NCBI RefSeq assembly: GCF_000447795.1
Contig: NZ_AUNI01000015.1
Location: forward strand, 186,001 to 250,000
Reading direction: 5' to 3'
Origin: Bacteriovorax sp. Seq25_V
Lineage (GTDB): Bacteria; Bdellovibrionota; Bacteriovoracia; Bacteriovoracales; Bacteriovoracaceae
DNA: 64,000 bases
The translations under genes and the position numbers were made by a program. This document shows positions 45,166 through 55,079 of this stretch, in pieces (position 1 is the first letter of the stretch; every line of letters starts with the position of its first letter). The notes beneath the pieces are model-generated. The model made no database searches. It had not been told where the DNA came from and worked only from the letters and a program-made list of their open reading frames with translations.

Positions 45166-45212
45166 TTGCACTCCGTCTACTCACTTCATCTCAAAAATAA
45201 GACAATGCTTAA

Positions 45213-46508
45213 ATGAATTTAAATGTCCCAAGTGTTTCGGTACTTGTTAACCAAATTAAGCGTAATCTCGAGGCCTCTTTTAGAAATGTCACTGTAGTTG
45301 GTGAAATTACTAATTTAAGTTACTCTTCTTCTGGTCACTGGTATCTCTCTCTTAGTGATCCTGAGTCACTAATTTCTGCTGCTGTCTTTAAGATGGATGC
45401 AATGAGAAATCCTGTGCTCAAAAACCTAAAAGATGGGGATAAAGTTATTTGTGCAGGCGCCATTTCTGTTTATGCTAAACGCGGAACATTTCAACTGATA
45501 ATTAAAAGAATTACTCCAGTGGGGAAAGGTGATCTTAAGGAGCAGTTTGAACTTCTAAAAAAGAAGCTAGCCGCTGAAGGTCTTTTTGATCTTGAAAGTA
45601 AAATGCCAATCCCTGAAATGCCAAAACGTATTGCTGTTATTACAGCAAAGGGAGCAGCTGCACTTCAGGACTTTTTAAATATTGTTGATCGTCGATCTTT
45701 ATTTTGTGATGTTCTGATTTCACCTGCATTGGTACAAGGTGATGCCGCTCCTGTCTCAATTCGTAAAGCGCTTGAAAAAGTTATTCGCTACGATATGAAA
45801 CACAGAGAGGCAGGAAACCTTGATAAGTGCATTGACGTTATCGTTCTTACGCGCGGTGGAGGAAGTCTTGAGGATCTATGGGCCTTCAATGATGAAGCTC
45901 TGGCATGGGATATTTACAATTGTCCAATCCCTACGATCTCAGCGGTTGGACACCAAGTAGACTTTTCAATATCTGATTTTGTTGCCGATTTAAGAGCAGA
46001 GACTCCATCTGCGGCGGCAGAAATTCTAACTAATAAACAAAAAGAAATAGTAGAGAGACTTGAAAATAATAAGCGACATCTAAAATCTGCAATTCAATCA
46101 AAAGTACAGAAGCATCGCTACGAACTATCAAGTGCAACACCGGCTAAGATTCTTGAGAAACTATGGAAGAGAATTTCATTATTCAAGTCAAGACTTGAAA
46201 ATTGTAATGTGTTAAAACGCAAAGTGGAGCTCTTATCTCTTTCTGAGTCTCAATACGAACTCGATATTCTAATAAATTCGATGATGACAAATATAAAGAA
46301 ACTAATTGAAAAGAAGAGCCGTGACCTACAACTACAAAACGAGTTACTGACGGCCCTTAATCCAAAAAGCATCCTATCTCGAGGATATGCGTATACAGAG
46401 ATTGATGGAAAAGTTTTAACAAGCTTTAAGGATTTTACGAAAGTAGAAAAAGATAAAGTACTGAAACTTCACTTTAATGATGGTTGTGGTGAAGTTAAGA
46501 AAATATAG
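45213..46508 (+). CDS. xseA: Exodeoxyribonuclease VII large subunit
   Basis: A 431-residue XseA. The OB-fold at the N-terminus (VVGEITNLSYSSSGHWYLSL), a central catalytic region (AVITAKGAAALQDF, LTRGGGSLEDLWAFNDE and SAVGHQVDFSISDFVADL) and a long C-terminal coiled coil agree with the family. It degrades single-stranded DNA with the small subunit XseB; no xseB gene is in this window. The next gene starts six bases later. Confidence 0.94.
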   Translation: MNLNVPSVSVLVNQIKRNLEASFRNVTVVGEITNLSYSSSGHWYLSLSDPESLISAAVFKMDAMRNPVLKNLKDGDKVICAGAISVYAKRGTFQLIIKRITPVGKGDLKEQFELLKKKLAAEGLFDLESKMPIPEMPKRIAVITAKGAAALQDFLNIVDRRSLFCDVLISPALVQGDAAPVSIRKALEKVIRYDMKHREAGNLDKCIDVIVLTRGGGSLEDLWAFNDEALAWDIYNCPIPTISAVGHQVDFSISDFVADLRAETPSAAAEILTNKQKEIVERLENNKRHLKSAIQSKVQKHRYELSSATPAKILEKLWKRISLFKSRLENCNVLKRKVELLSLSESQYELDILINSMMTNIKKLIEKKSRDLQLQNELLTALNPKSILSRGYAYTEIDGKVLTSFKDFTKVEKDKVLKLHFNDGCGEVKKI

Positions 46509-46514
46509 GTATTT

Positions 46515-48029
46515 ATGTTAGATGGTGATTTATTCTTTGAAGGCAATAATTCAAACCACGCAGATGGAGAGAGTCTTTACTATTTTAAGAATGAAGAATA
46601 TGAATATCAATTGCCCAAAAGTCAGTTCGTTGAAACAGAAAGAATTGAAAGCGCTGATATCTTCCTTTTCAAAGGAGGTTTCAATTATATCAATTCAAGT
46701 AGTGTACTTTTTCAAATCCAAGACCATTCAATAGAGGAGATTGTAAAAAACTCTCAGTTTTATCGAGTGCTAAAAAGAAATGAGGCCAATAAAGCGAGCC
46801 TAAAGCGTGCCTATGATCATTTAAACGACAGTGAAGTTTTCAATTATTTCATTTATATATTTAGTACACTTAGAGACCTCTACAATAGAGAACAAGAAGA
46901 TGTGAATTTTATTAGTGAGGTTTTTAAATTTATAGAATTTAAAAGCTATTTTGATACTTTGATACTTTCAAAAAATTCAATTTCTAAAAAAATATTGGAT
47001 GAAGAACTTTGTATGCTGTTTGGAGACTTCTACATCTTATGCGATCAAAAAGATGCAAATGAAAACTCTCTCCTAGTATGGGACTTGATTAACTTGGCAC
47101 TAGTCGAAATTTTAAAAGAGGGAAGAAGTACCGCTCCTGATAATCTTCAAGTGATTAATTATTCAAACCTTTCTTATATTGCCTCTAAACTAGAATACCC
47201 TGTCGCTATTTTAAACGAGGGGGGAAGTGTTGTTTTATTTAATGATCAATTCTCTGCGCTCAATATTCTTCCAAGTAATTTGCTTGATTACCAGGATGAT
47301 GATTGGATAGACATTAATGATAAGTTTTATAAAATTAGAAAAAATAATATAGATCTGATTGGAAGTGTTTTTGTTCTTATCGCCTCCCGCAAGCAAGAGG
47401 GGCTGAAGCTTGATAATCAATCAGAATTGGGAATTATTACTGGATCAATTGCTCATGAGCTCAATAATCCTGTTGCTGGTATTCTGGCCGCCGTGACTAT
47501 TCTTGAGTTTGAAGAGTGGGATGACGAAAATTTAAAGCTCTTAAAAGATCTTAAAGATAGTGCAGTAAGATGCAAAGAGCTTGTCGATACCTTCTTGGGT
47601 TTTTCGAGATATAAGGTTCGTGAAACTCTAATTAAGCCTCTTGGTGGGGTTGTTGAGCAGGCGTTGTCCCTTTTACGTTTTCGTGTTATCGAATCTGGTT
47701 CAAATATCAATGTCGAAATTGCTGACGATATAAAAAGAGTGGAGTGTAAGGGTGTCGTTCTTCCAATGGTTATTTATCTATTATTTGGAGAGCTTCTTAC
47801 TTTGCTTTCACATAAAAAGCTAATAGATGAAAATATTAACAAAACACTTTGTCTCGATATTATGGTCAGTGAGACTAACTTAATTGTGAAAGTAAAATCA
47901 TTTCCTTTAACTTCTTCAGACAAGAAAGTTTTGAATCAGAAGCTCATTATCCATTTACTAGAAATGGACAATATGGGGCTTCGAATTAAAGATGATGGAT
48001 TTGAACTAAGTTCAGCAATACCTGCTTAA
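46515..48029 (+). CDS. Histidine kinase-like protein without ATP-binding motifs
   Basis: A 504-residue protein. The N-terminal 300 residues contain no signal peptide or membrane helix and hold a PAS-like region near 235-290. A histidine phosphotransfer segment follows: GSIAHELNNPVAGI with H314. The C-terminal 120 residues sit where the HATPase domain belongs but lack the N box (it reads VIYLLFGELLTLL) and both glycine boxes. It may accept phosphate from another kinase or act as a regulator only. Six bases after xseA; the link is unexplained. Stop overlaps the convergent exonuclease gene by four bases. Confidence 0.7.
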   Translation: MLDGDLFFEGNNSNHADGESLYYFKNEEYEYQLPKSQFVETERIESADIFLFKGGFNYINSSSVLFQIQDHSIEEIVKNSQFYRVLKRNEANKASLKRAYDHLNDSEVFNYFIYIFSTLRDLYNREQEDVNFISEVFKFIEFKSYFDTLILSKNSISKKILDEELCMLFGDFYILCDQKDANENSLLVWDLINLALVEILKEGRSTAPDNLQVINYSNLSYIASKLEYPVAILNEGGSVVLFNDQFSALNILPSNLLDYQDDDWIDINDKFYKIRKNNIDLIGSVFVLIASRKQEGLKLDNQSELGIITGSIAHELNNPVAGILAAVTILEFEEWDDENLKLLKDLKDSAVRCKELVDTFLGFSRYKVRETLIKPLGGVVEQALSLLRFRVIESGSNINVEIADDIKRVECKGVVLPMVIYLLFGELLTLLSHKKLIDENINKTLCLDIMVSETNLIVKVKSFPLTSSDKKVLNQKLIIHLLEMDNMGLRIKDDGFELSSAIPA

Positions 48030-49354
48030 ATGTACTTTTGAGGGTAGTTGTAGGTATTTTTATTTTTTGCAGCAAATTTTTCAAATGCCTCGTAGAACTC
48101 TTCAACTTTTTTCATTGCGATCGTCTTATCAAAAAAGAATACTTCCTTGTTTTCAGTTTGGCATTTGGCCATATAGCAATCGATAAAATCTTTGAGCTGT
48201 GGAGGAACATTTACTTTGCGAGTTTTTCCACTCGCGACTTTATTTCCTCGAGAGTTGATGTACTGAGCAAGCTTCTTCTTGTGTCCTGGATATCTGAAAA
48301 TTAATTCACTCTTATGACCAAGTGAGGCCAGTGGGTAGATTGTATACTGCTCAGGAACCAGATGATTGATAATGAGGAAGTCATACTTTTCAATTTCAGC
48401 TGCAACTGCGAGTAAATCTTTTCGTTCTGTTTTAACGAGATGAAGATCCCAAAGTTTTGTCATAACTTCTTTTTTGCACTCAAGATCAAGTTTTGCGAAG
48501 AGGTGAGTATATTTCAAGAGTACTTCTGTAAATGGGCCAATAAGCTTGATTGTCATTGTTTCCCATTGGATAGAAGAAACTTTATCCATAATATATTCAA
48601 CTTCTCTTGCATCATTAGCACATGGGAATGCAAAGAGAATGACTCCATTTTCACCTTTAAATGAAACAATATATGGAGCTGGCATTTTCGAAATTTTAGC
48701 TTTAATTTCTTTTTCTGGAGTATCTTTCTTGTAGTTAACAAGATCGAGCTCAAATCTATTCTTCGGGTAGTAGAGGTGATTAACTTTTGAAACACCCTTA
48801 CTTTCAAAAATATCGAGATAATTAATAAAAAGCTTCGCTGTAGCATCAGCATCATCAAGGGCCCTATGCGCCTTCGTGTGCTTGATCTTGAAGATCTTAC
48901 TCATGTAGTTTAGATTCGAGTTCATCAGCGAAGGAATTAGGTACTTCGTCATGAGATTTGTACAAATACTCTTGTTTGTAAGCTCGGGTCTTCCAAGTCT
49001 TTTAAGAACTGAATTTAAAAATGGGACATCAAATGAAGAGTTGTGAGCAATTAGGACTCTATCTCCGATAAACTCAAGGATCTCTTCAATGACGTTATCA
49101 ATCTTTGGACATCCTTCGACATCTGCTTGCTTGATTGATGTGAGTTTTTGAATAAATTCTGGAATTTTTCTTTCTGGGTCAATAAGGTAGGATTTCTTTT
49201 CACCGATTTCCTTGCCATCAATATTTACTAATCCAATCTCGATGATTTTATCTGTCTTTGTATTTCCACCTGTTGTTTCAAGGTCAAATACGCAAAATTT
49301 TAGTGATGATAAAATATCACTTTCTGATTTTTGTTCATTTAAATTTTTTTTCAT
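48026..49354 (-). CDS. DEDDh 3'-5' exonuclease (DNA polymerase III epsilon-like)
   Basis: A 442-residue protein. The exonuclease domain (about 14-180) has FDLETTG, IAHNSSFDVPFL and HRALDDADATAK, which supply the Asp-Glu-Asp-Asp residues and the final His of DnaQ-like proofreading enzymes. The rest (200-442) is not recognised; it is not the GIY-YIG nuclease seen in some longer relatives. Whether it is the replicative epsilon or a repair exonuclease cannot be decided. Confidence 0.85.
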   Translation of the reverse strand: MKKNLNEQKSESDILSSLKFCVFDLETTGGNTKTDKIIEIGLVNIDGKEIGEKKSYLIDPERKIPEFIQKLTSIKQADVEGCPKIDNVIEEILEFIGDRVLIAHNSSFDVPFLNSVLKRLGRPELTNKSICTNLMTKYLIPSLMNSNLNYMSKIFKIKHTKAHRALDDADATAKLFINYLDIFESKGVSKVNHLYYPKNRFELDLVNYKKDTPEKEIKAKISKMPAPYIVSFKGENGVILFAFPCANDAREVEYIMDKVSSIQWETMTIKLIGPFTEVLLKYTHLFAKLDLECKKEVMTKLWDLHLVKTERKDLLAVAAEIEKYDFLIINHLVPEQYTIYPLASLGHKSELIFRYPGHKKKLAQYINSRGNKVASGKTRKVNVPPQLKDFIDCYMAKCQTENKEVFFFDKTIAMKKVEEFYEAFEKFAAKNKNTYNYPQKYI

Positions 49355-49420
49355 TGTACGCCTAAAGCCGAATATTCATTCGAGCATTGAGATTATTGGT
49401 ATTAATAATATATATAAAGA

Positions 49421-49453
49421 TGCCATCGGGGTCAAAATTTAGCCGCGATGGCA
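49421..49453 (-). terminator. Possible terminator of the nucleoside phosphorylase genes
   Basis: TGCCATCG and CGATGGCA pair over 8 bp; the following minus-strand tail is TCTTTATA. The loop of 17 is large, so the call is weak. Confidence 0.45.
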
Positions 49454-49460
49454 GTATTTT

Positions 49461-50282
49461 CTAAAGAGAGATAATTACCTGAGTTAAAAGGTCACAAAAT
49501 GTTTTCATGACCTGATTTGCTTGGTCTTTAATGTCATCGTGGCTAAGTGCCGTTTTTTCAATCCCTGCTGCCATATTTGTTACACATGAGATTCCAAGAA
49601 CTTTTAGACCCATGTGAACTGCTGCAATATTTTCAGAAACAGTACTCATTCCAACCACGTCAGCACCCATATTTCTAAACATTCTAATTTCAGCAGGAGT
49701 TTCATAACAAGGACCAAGTACACCTGCGTATACACCTTGCTCTAGCTTGTAACCAAGCTTTGCTGCAGATTTTTGCGCAACTTCGATTAGTTCTGGATGC
49801 CAAGCGAAAGTCATATCTGGAAATCTTGTTCCTAGTTCACTGTGGTTTGGACCAACAAGTGGACTATTACCTGTTAGGTTTAGATGGTCTTCAATAAGAA
49901 CTAGCTGTCCTGGTCTGTAGTTTGTATTAATACCGCCAGCTGCATTTGTTAGAATAACGTTTTTTACACCTAGTGTTCCAAGAACTCTTACTGGGAAAAC
50001 TACTTCTTCAAGAGAGTGCCCTTCGTAAGCATGGATACGTCCTTGCATAACTGCAACTGTATTTTCACCGATTTTACCAATTAGAAGTTTTCCCTCGTGC
50101 CCAATGATAGTCGTCTTCTTAAAACCTGGAATTTCCTGATAAGGAATTTCGATTTTTTCATTTAAATAATTTCCAAATTCACCAAGTCCTGAACCAAGAA
50201 CAACTCCAATAGTTGGTCTAAGGTCTGTTTTTGATTTAATGAATTCTGCTGATGCTTTTAATTGATCGATTAAAGTACTCAT
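49461..50282 (-). CDS. punA: Purine nucleoside phosphorylase (trimeric type)
   Basis: A 273-residue enzyme that cleaves inosine and guanosine (and deoxy forms) with phosphate. Motifs: GVVLGSGLGEFG, MQGRIHAYEG, LTNAAGGIN, GVLGPCYETPAE and MSTVSENI. Length and GRIHxYEG identify the low-molecular-mass trimeric type, not DeoD. It starts 12 bases after the thymidine phosphorylase gene, so both are one operon for nucleoside salvage. Confidence 0.94.
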   Translation of the reverse strand: MSTLIDQLKASAEFIKSKTDLRPTIGVVLGSGLGEFGNYLNEKIEIPYQEIPGFKKTTIIGHEGKLLIGKIGENTVAVMQGRIHAYEGHSLEEVVFPVRVLGTLGVKNVILTNAAGGINTNYRPGQLVLIEDHLNLTGNSPLVGPNHSELGTRFPDMTFAWHPELIEVAQKSAAKLGYKLEQGVYAGVLGPCYETPAEIRMFRNMGADVVGMSTVSENIAAVHMGLKVLGISCVTNMAAGIEKTALSHDDIKDQANQVMKTFCDLLTQVIISL

Positions 50283-50294
50283 AAAAAATCCCTG

Positions 50295-51620
50295 CTATAT
50301 TTCTTTAATTTCAAAAATTAGTTTTGGTGATGCAACTTTAGCTTGAGAAATCTTAATCTCTTTTGTCATTGCTGCACTGATATCTTTTACAATCGCTGCT
50401 TGATTTTTGTTGTGGTAGATTTCTACTAGAGTTTCACCCTTGGCTACTTTCTCTCCAACCTTCTTTTTAAAAATGAATCCAACACCAAGGTCAACCTTGT
50501 CAGAAGCCTTATGTCTTCCTCCTCCAAGTGCAACACAGTGTAGTCCCATTTCCTTACAAGCAATACTACTTACATAACCAGCTTTAGAAGCTTTAACTTC
50601 TGTGATTACTTTAGCGAGTGGTAGGCGAGAGTAGTCATCAATAACCTTATCATCTCCGCCTTGAACCTTGATTAGCTTTTTAAATACTGCAAGGGCCTTA
50701 CCATTAGCGATAGACTCTCTTGCCATCGCTTCACCTTCTTTAAGAGAAGTGGCCTGTTTTGCAATATAAATCATAGCTCCAGCAAGCTTCACAGAAATAT
50801 CTGTTAGGTCTTTTGGACCATTTCCTTTCAATGTTTCGATTGATTCGATAATCTCAAGAGAGTTACCAACATAGTTACCAAGTGGTTGGTTCATATCCGT
50901 AATATAAGTCACCATACGCTTATTAAATCTCTTTGCCGTATCTCTTAAGCTCTTTGCAAGTGCTTTCGCATTCTTGATATCACTCATGAAGGCGCCTTCA
51001 CCAGTTTTGATATCCATAACAATACCATTAGCACCTTCTGCAAGTTTCTTACTCATAATAGACGCAGTAATAAGTGGAATAGATTCAACTGTTGCTGTTA
51101 CATCTCTAAGACCATAGATAATCTTATCTGCAGGCGCGATATCTTTTGTCTGTCCAATAAGAACGATTTTTTCTTTATCAAGTTGTTTTTTAAATTGCTC
51201 AAGTGTAAGGGCCGTCTTGAAACCTTTAATACTTTCAACTTTATCAACGGTTCCACCAGTATGACCAAGACCGCGTCCGGCCATCATTGGAACTTTTACA
51301 CCACAAGCCGCTGCGATTGGACCAAGAATGAAAGAAGCCTTATCGCCAACACCACCAGTAGAGTGCTTATCAACAACATTCTCTCCCTTAAACTTAAGAG
51401 TTTTCCCAGAATAAAGCATTGCATCTGTTAATGCTGCAGTCTCAGCGACACTCATCCCATTTAAGTAAATCGCCATAAGAAGCGCTGTCATTTGGTATTG
51501 TTCAACCTGACCACTAACTAGACCATTAACCATCCAGTTAATTTCATCAGCTGTTAGAGATTTTCCATCACGTTTTTTTGCGATAATTGAATAGGCATTA
51601 AAATTATTTTTTTTCGTCAT
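50295..51620 (-). CDS. deoA: Thymidine/pyrimidine-nucleoside phosphorylase
   Basis: A 441-residue phosphorylase that splits thymidine (and perhaps uridine) to base and sugar-1-phosphate. KHSTGGVGDKAS, MMAGRGLGHTGGTVDK and SKKLAEGANGIVMDIKTG are diagnostic. A C-terminal region with SSIACKEMGLHCVALGGGR is also present. The sequence does not fully separate DeoA from Pdp, which has broader substrates. First gene of the operon with punA. Confidence 0.93.
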   Translation of the reverse strand: MTKKNNFNAYSIIAKKRDGKSLTADEINWMVNGLVSGQVEQYQMTALLMAIYLNGMSVAETAALTDAMLYSGKTLKFKGENVVDKHSTGGVGDKASFILGPIAAACGVKVPMMAGRGLGHTGGTVDKVESIKGFKTALTLEQFKKQLDKEKIVLIGQTKDIAPADKIIYGLRDVTATVESIPLITASIMSKKLAEGANGIVMDIKTGEGAFMSDIKNAKALAKSLRDTAKRFNKRMVTYITDMNQPLGNYVGNSLEIIESIETLKGNGPKDLTDISVKLAGAMIYIAKQATSLKEGEAMARESIANGKALAVFKKLIKVQGGDDKVIDDYSRLPLAKVITEVKASKAGYVSSIACKEMGLHCVALGGGRHKASDKVDLGVGFIFKKKVGEKVAKGETLVEIYHNKNQAAIVKDISAAMTKEIKISQAKVASPKLIFEIKEI

Positions 51621-51720
51621 TTAAATTTCCGTTTTCTAAAGCATTGCTAATCAAAAAAGGGCAATGTACCATTAAGGTTGAGAAGAGATAAGGACTTAAT
51701 ATAGTAAATCTCGAGAAAAG

Positions 51721-51748
51721 TTGCAAATAGTGTAATTTTCTTTATGAA
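51721..51748 (+). promoter_or_regulatory. Weak candidate promoter before the small secreted protein gene
   Basis: TTGCAA (51721-51726), 16-bp spacer, TATGAA (51743-51748), 21 bases before the ATG. Confidence 0.4.
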
Positions 51749-51769
51749 TAAAATTAAGAGGATAGGTAA

Positions 51770-52177
51770 ATGAAAAACATTTTCTTGATGCTTTGCACAT
51801 CATTAGTGTTAGTTTTTTCACCAGTAGCGAACGCTCAAGATAGCTCTACGTTTGCTGATGAATCGCTGAGAGATATTTCAATCGTCGCTGGGCTTGGAGC
51901 CGGTGGGGCAGTTATGGGGCTTTCGACGTTGTCTTTTGTTGAAGAGCCAAGTGATCACTTAAAAAATATTGTTGTGGGTGCTGCGATTGGTATTATTATT
52001 GGAGTTGGAGTTGTTGCATATAGTCAGGCTTCTAAGTCTAAAGAGTATATTGAGGGCGCACAAATCAAGGATTTCTCTACTAAAGATAGAGTTAAATGGC
52101 ACGCTGCTAATAGCTTTACTGCAAAATCTAAGTCTTTCTCGAATCAACCACAAGTCGGTTATACATTTTCTTTCTAA
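51770..52177 (+). CDS. Small envelope protein with signal peptide, unknown
   Basis: A 135-residue protein with a signal peptide (cut near ANAQ), a Gly-rich hydrophobic stretch (IVAGLGAGGAVMGLS) and a second one (IVVGAAIGIIIGVGVVAY), ending in GYTFSF, which resembles the last strand of outer-membrane proteins but is only a short match. No family is recognised. Lies between the salvage operon and nupC. Confidence 0.6.
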   Translation: MKNIFLMLCTSLVLVFSPVANAQDSSTFADESLRDISIVAGLGAGGAVMGLSTLSFVEEPSDHLKNIVVGAAIGIIIGVGVVAYSQASKSKEYIEGAQIKDFSTKDRVKWHAANSFTAKSKSFSNQPQVGYTFSF

Positions 52178-52239
52178 ATAATTGATAATTCAGCTCAAGA
52201 TATGTAAACTTCAAGGGTACCTTACCTTTGGAGTTTACT

Positions 52240-53454
52240 GTGGAGAGATTAATTTCTTTTTTTGGCCTTATTCTATTACTTTTATTTCTAGTTGGAGTTA
52301 GTACTAATAGAAAGAATATTAATTGGAGAACTGTATTTTCTGGAGTTGGGCTTCAGATATTCCTTGGTCTGATCATTTTGAAATCGTCTCTAGGGCAGGA
52401 GTTCTTTGAAGGTGCTCGAGCACTTTTTACGGGAATCCTAAATTATACTTCTGAAGGTTCTAGCTTCATCTTTGGTCCATTAACAGATACAAAGAAGTTT
52501 GGTTTTATTTTCTTCGTCATGGTTCTTCCAACAATTATATTTACAAGTTCATTAATGAGCGTTCTCTATCACCTTGGAGTTATGCAATTCGTAATTAGAA
52601 TTGTGGCAAAGGTAATGGTTGTTGTAATGGGAACTTCTGGAGCTGAATCACTTTCTGCCGCGGCCAATATCTTCGCAGGGCAAACAGAAGCTCCTCTCGT
52701 TGTAAAACCTTTCATCTCAAAAATGACACGTTCTGAGCTTTTAGCTTTAATGACTGGTGGAATGGCAACAGTTGCTGGTGGAGTTCTTGCTGCATATGTT
52801 GGGTTTGGGATTGATGCAGCTCATTTACTTGCAGCGTCTGTAATGTCTGCTCCTGCAGCACTTGTTTGTGCAAAAATATTATTACCAGAAACAGAAGAAT
52901 CACTAACGAAAGGTGTGGTTAAAGCTGATATTGAAGAGAGAACTGAGAACCTTGTTGATGCTGCAGCTCAAGGAGCAAGTGACGGACTTCAACTAGCATT
53001 AAATGTTGGAGCAATGCTTCTTGCTTTCATCGCTCTAATTGCGATGGTGAACGGAGTTATTGGTTGGTTCGGTGGACTCATTGATCACCCTGAACTTTCT
53101 CTTGAACTTATCACTGGTTATGTTCTAGCGCCTGTTGCTTTCATGCTTGGTGTTCCATGGGCAGATTGTCAGGTTGTCGGTTCATTACTTGGTAAGAAAT
53201 TAATCTTGAATGAATTTGTCGCTTATTTAGATCTTACAAAGCAGATGGCCGAAATGTCTCCTCGTGCAGTTGCTATTTCAACTTATGCTCTTTGTGGTTT
53301 TGCTAATTTCAGTTCAATTGCCATTCAAGTAGGTGGAATTGGAGTTCTAGCACCTGAACGTCGTAAGGATTTAGCGAGTCTTGGTATGAAGTCTCTTATA
53401 GCGGGAACTGTTGCCTGCTTGATGACTGCGTGTATTGCAGGTATGTTTTTATAA
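52240..53454 (+). CDS. nupC: Concentrative nucleoside transporter, NupC family
   Basis: A 404-residue polytopic transporter of the CNT family that imports nucleosides with protons or sodium. Conserved segments: GTSGAESLSAAANIFAGQTE (substrate site), MTGGMATVAGGVLAAYVG and YALCGFANFSSIAIQVGG. I start at the GTG at 52240, six bases after GGAG; a TTG four codons earlier is possible. Its place near the punA-deoA operon supports a salvage role. Confidence 0.92.
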   Translation: MERLISFFGLILLLLFLVGVSTNRKNINWRTVFSGVGLQIFLGLIILKSSLGQEFFEGARALFTGILNYTSEGSSFIFGPLTDTKKFGFIFFVMVLPTIIFTSSLMSVLYHLGVMQFVIRIVAKVMVVVMGTSGAESLSAAANIFAGQTEAPLVVKPFISKMTRSELLALMTGGMATVAGGVLAAYVGFGIDAAHLLAASVMSAPAALVCAKILLPETEESLTKGVVKADIEERTENLVDAAAQGASDGLQLALNVGAMLLAFIALIAMVNGVIGWFGGLIDHPELSLELITGYVLAPVAFMLGVPWADCQVVGSLLGKKLILNEFVAYLDLTKQMAEMSPRAVAISTYALCGFANFSSIAIQVGGIGVLAPERRKDLASLGMKSLIAGTVACLMTACIAGMFL

Positions 53455-53495
53455 GAACATCAAAAAATACTATACAATTTTAAATAGGAATATAT

Positions 53496-55073
53496 ATGTC
53501 AAAAGATCTGATTATTAACAAGACCCTCAACGAGTGGAGAGCGGTTCTTGTTGAGAATGGTGAGATCTTGGATTACCTTCTTGAACGAGAGAAAGATAGT
53601 TCAGTTAATCACCCAAGAGTAGGAAATATCTATAAAGGTAAGGTCCTAAGAGTTCTTCCGGGAATGCAATCAGCATTCGTAGATATTGGTTTTGAAAAGG
53701 CCGCTTTCCTTTACGTTGATGATGCTTATATGCCAACACTAGATGAGCAACGTGAGATGGCACAGAAGGCCGAGGCCCAAAGAAAAGAACAAAGTATTCG
53801 TGGAAAAATAATTCCAGATGAACTTAGTACTTTTACAGATGCTGTTGATATGAGACTTCGCCCTGATTCTGCAACAATTGAATCATTTCTTAAAGAGGGT
53901 GATGAAATTATTGTTCAGGTAGCAAAAGAACCAATTTCAACTAAAGGACCAAGAGTTACAAGACATGTTACTCTGCCTGGCCGCTATGTTGTCTACATGC
54001 CATATATTGAGCATACCGGTGTTTCTCGTCGTATTGAAAATGATGAGGAAAGAGATCGCCTAAAAGATATTCTTGATACAATCCGCCCAGAAGGGAAGGG
54101 GATTATTGCAAGAACAGCTGCTGAGGGAAGTAGCTACAAAATCTTAAAAAATGATTACGATATGCTCGTAAGAATTTGGAAAGAAGTTCAAAAAAGATTT
54201 GAAAAACAAAATGCACCTTTTGTCTGTTATGAAGATTTAACTTTTATCCAAAGGGTTCTTAGAGATATTACAGATGAAGATGTGGATGATATTATCATCG
54301 ACACAAAAGAAGGTGTGAAAGAGATCGAAAAGTTTACTCTTAAATATCTTCCTGAACTTAAAGGTAATGCTCGTTTCTATGATGAGACAACACCAATTTT
54401 TGAAAAGTACGGAATTGATGTTGAGATAGAAAGAGGACTAAGTAATAAAGTTTACCTTCGTTCTGGTGGATCTTTAAATATTGATCAAACTGAAGCCCTT
54501 GTTTCAATTGATGTTAACACAGGAAAGTTTGTTGGTAGAAAAACTCTCGAGGAGACAATTCTAAGAACAAATCTAGAGGCAGTAAAAGAAATCGCTTATC
54601 AATTAAGACTTAGAAATTGTGGTGGTATTATCATTATCGATTTTATCGATATGGAAAAAGAAGAAAATCGTCAGGCGGTTTACGATACGTTAGTTGAGGC
54701 GTTGAAAAAAGATAGAGCAAAAACAAAAGTTCTTCCAATTTCTGACCTTGGTCTTGTTGAAATGACAAGAAAGAGAACAAGGGATACTCTAACAAGAATC
54801 CTATGTGAACCTTGCCATTACTGTGAAGGGACGGGGAGAGTCAAAACTGTTCTTACTGTTTGTTATGAATTAGTGAGAGAGTTGAATAAGACACTTAAGA
54901 ATGCTCCTGCTAATGCAAAAAAGATTTCTATTTTTGCTCACCCGGAAGTTACTGCAAGACTATGTGGTGAAGATCTTGATCTTATCGATACTCTTGAAGA
55001 GGCGTATGGAGTTACACTTCAAATTCGCTCCGAAAATTCATATCACGTCGAGCAGTTCGAGATTTTCGGCTAG
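53496..55073 (+). CDS. rng: Ribonuclease G (RNase E/G family)
   Basis: A 525-residue endoribonuclease of the RNase G type. An S1-like RNA-binding region is near the start (GNIYKGKVLRVLPGMQSAFVDIG), with a large insertion; the catalytic Asp residues are D339 in DVNTGKF and D382 in IIDFIDM, spaced 43 apart as in E. coli RNase E. The zinc link is C437/C440/C443 in CEPCHYCEGTG. The C-terminal scaffold of RNase E is absent. It processes rRNA ends and mRNA. 41 bp after nupC. Confidence 0.94.
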   Translation: MSKDLIINKTLNEWRAVLVENGEILDYLLEREKDSSVNHPRVGNIYKGKVLRVLPGMQSAFVDIGFEKAAFLYVDDAYMPTLDEQREMAQKAEAQRKEQSIRGKIIPDELSTFTDAVDMRLRPDSATIESFLKEGDEIIVQVAKEPISTKGPRVTRHVTLPGRYVVYMPYIEHTGVSRRIENDEERDRLKDILDTIRPEGKGIIARTAAEGSSYKILKNDYDMLVRIWKEVQKRFEKQNAPFVCYEDLTFIQRVLRDITDEDVDDIIIDTKEGVKEIEKFTLKYLPELKGNARFYDETTPIFEKYGIDVEIERGLSNKVYLRSGGSLNIDQTEALVSIDVNTGKFVGRKTLEETILRTNLEAVKEIAYQLRLRNCGGIIIIDFIDMEKEENRQAVYDTLVEALKKDRAKTKVLPISDLGLVEMTRKRTRDTLTRILCEPCHYCEGTGRVKTVLTVCYELVRELNKTLKNAPANAKKISIFAHPEVTARLCGEDLDLIDTLEEAYGVTLQIRSENSYHVEQFEIFG

Positions 55074-55079
55074 CCAAAT

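Noticed and set aside
48026-48760. GIY-YIG nuclease domain at the C-terminus of the DEDD exonuclease
   Set aside because: A loose match near APYIVSFKGENG lacks the conserved Tyr/Arg/Glu positions, so no domain is assigned.
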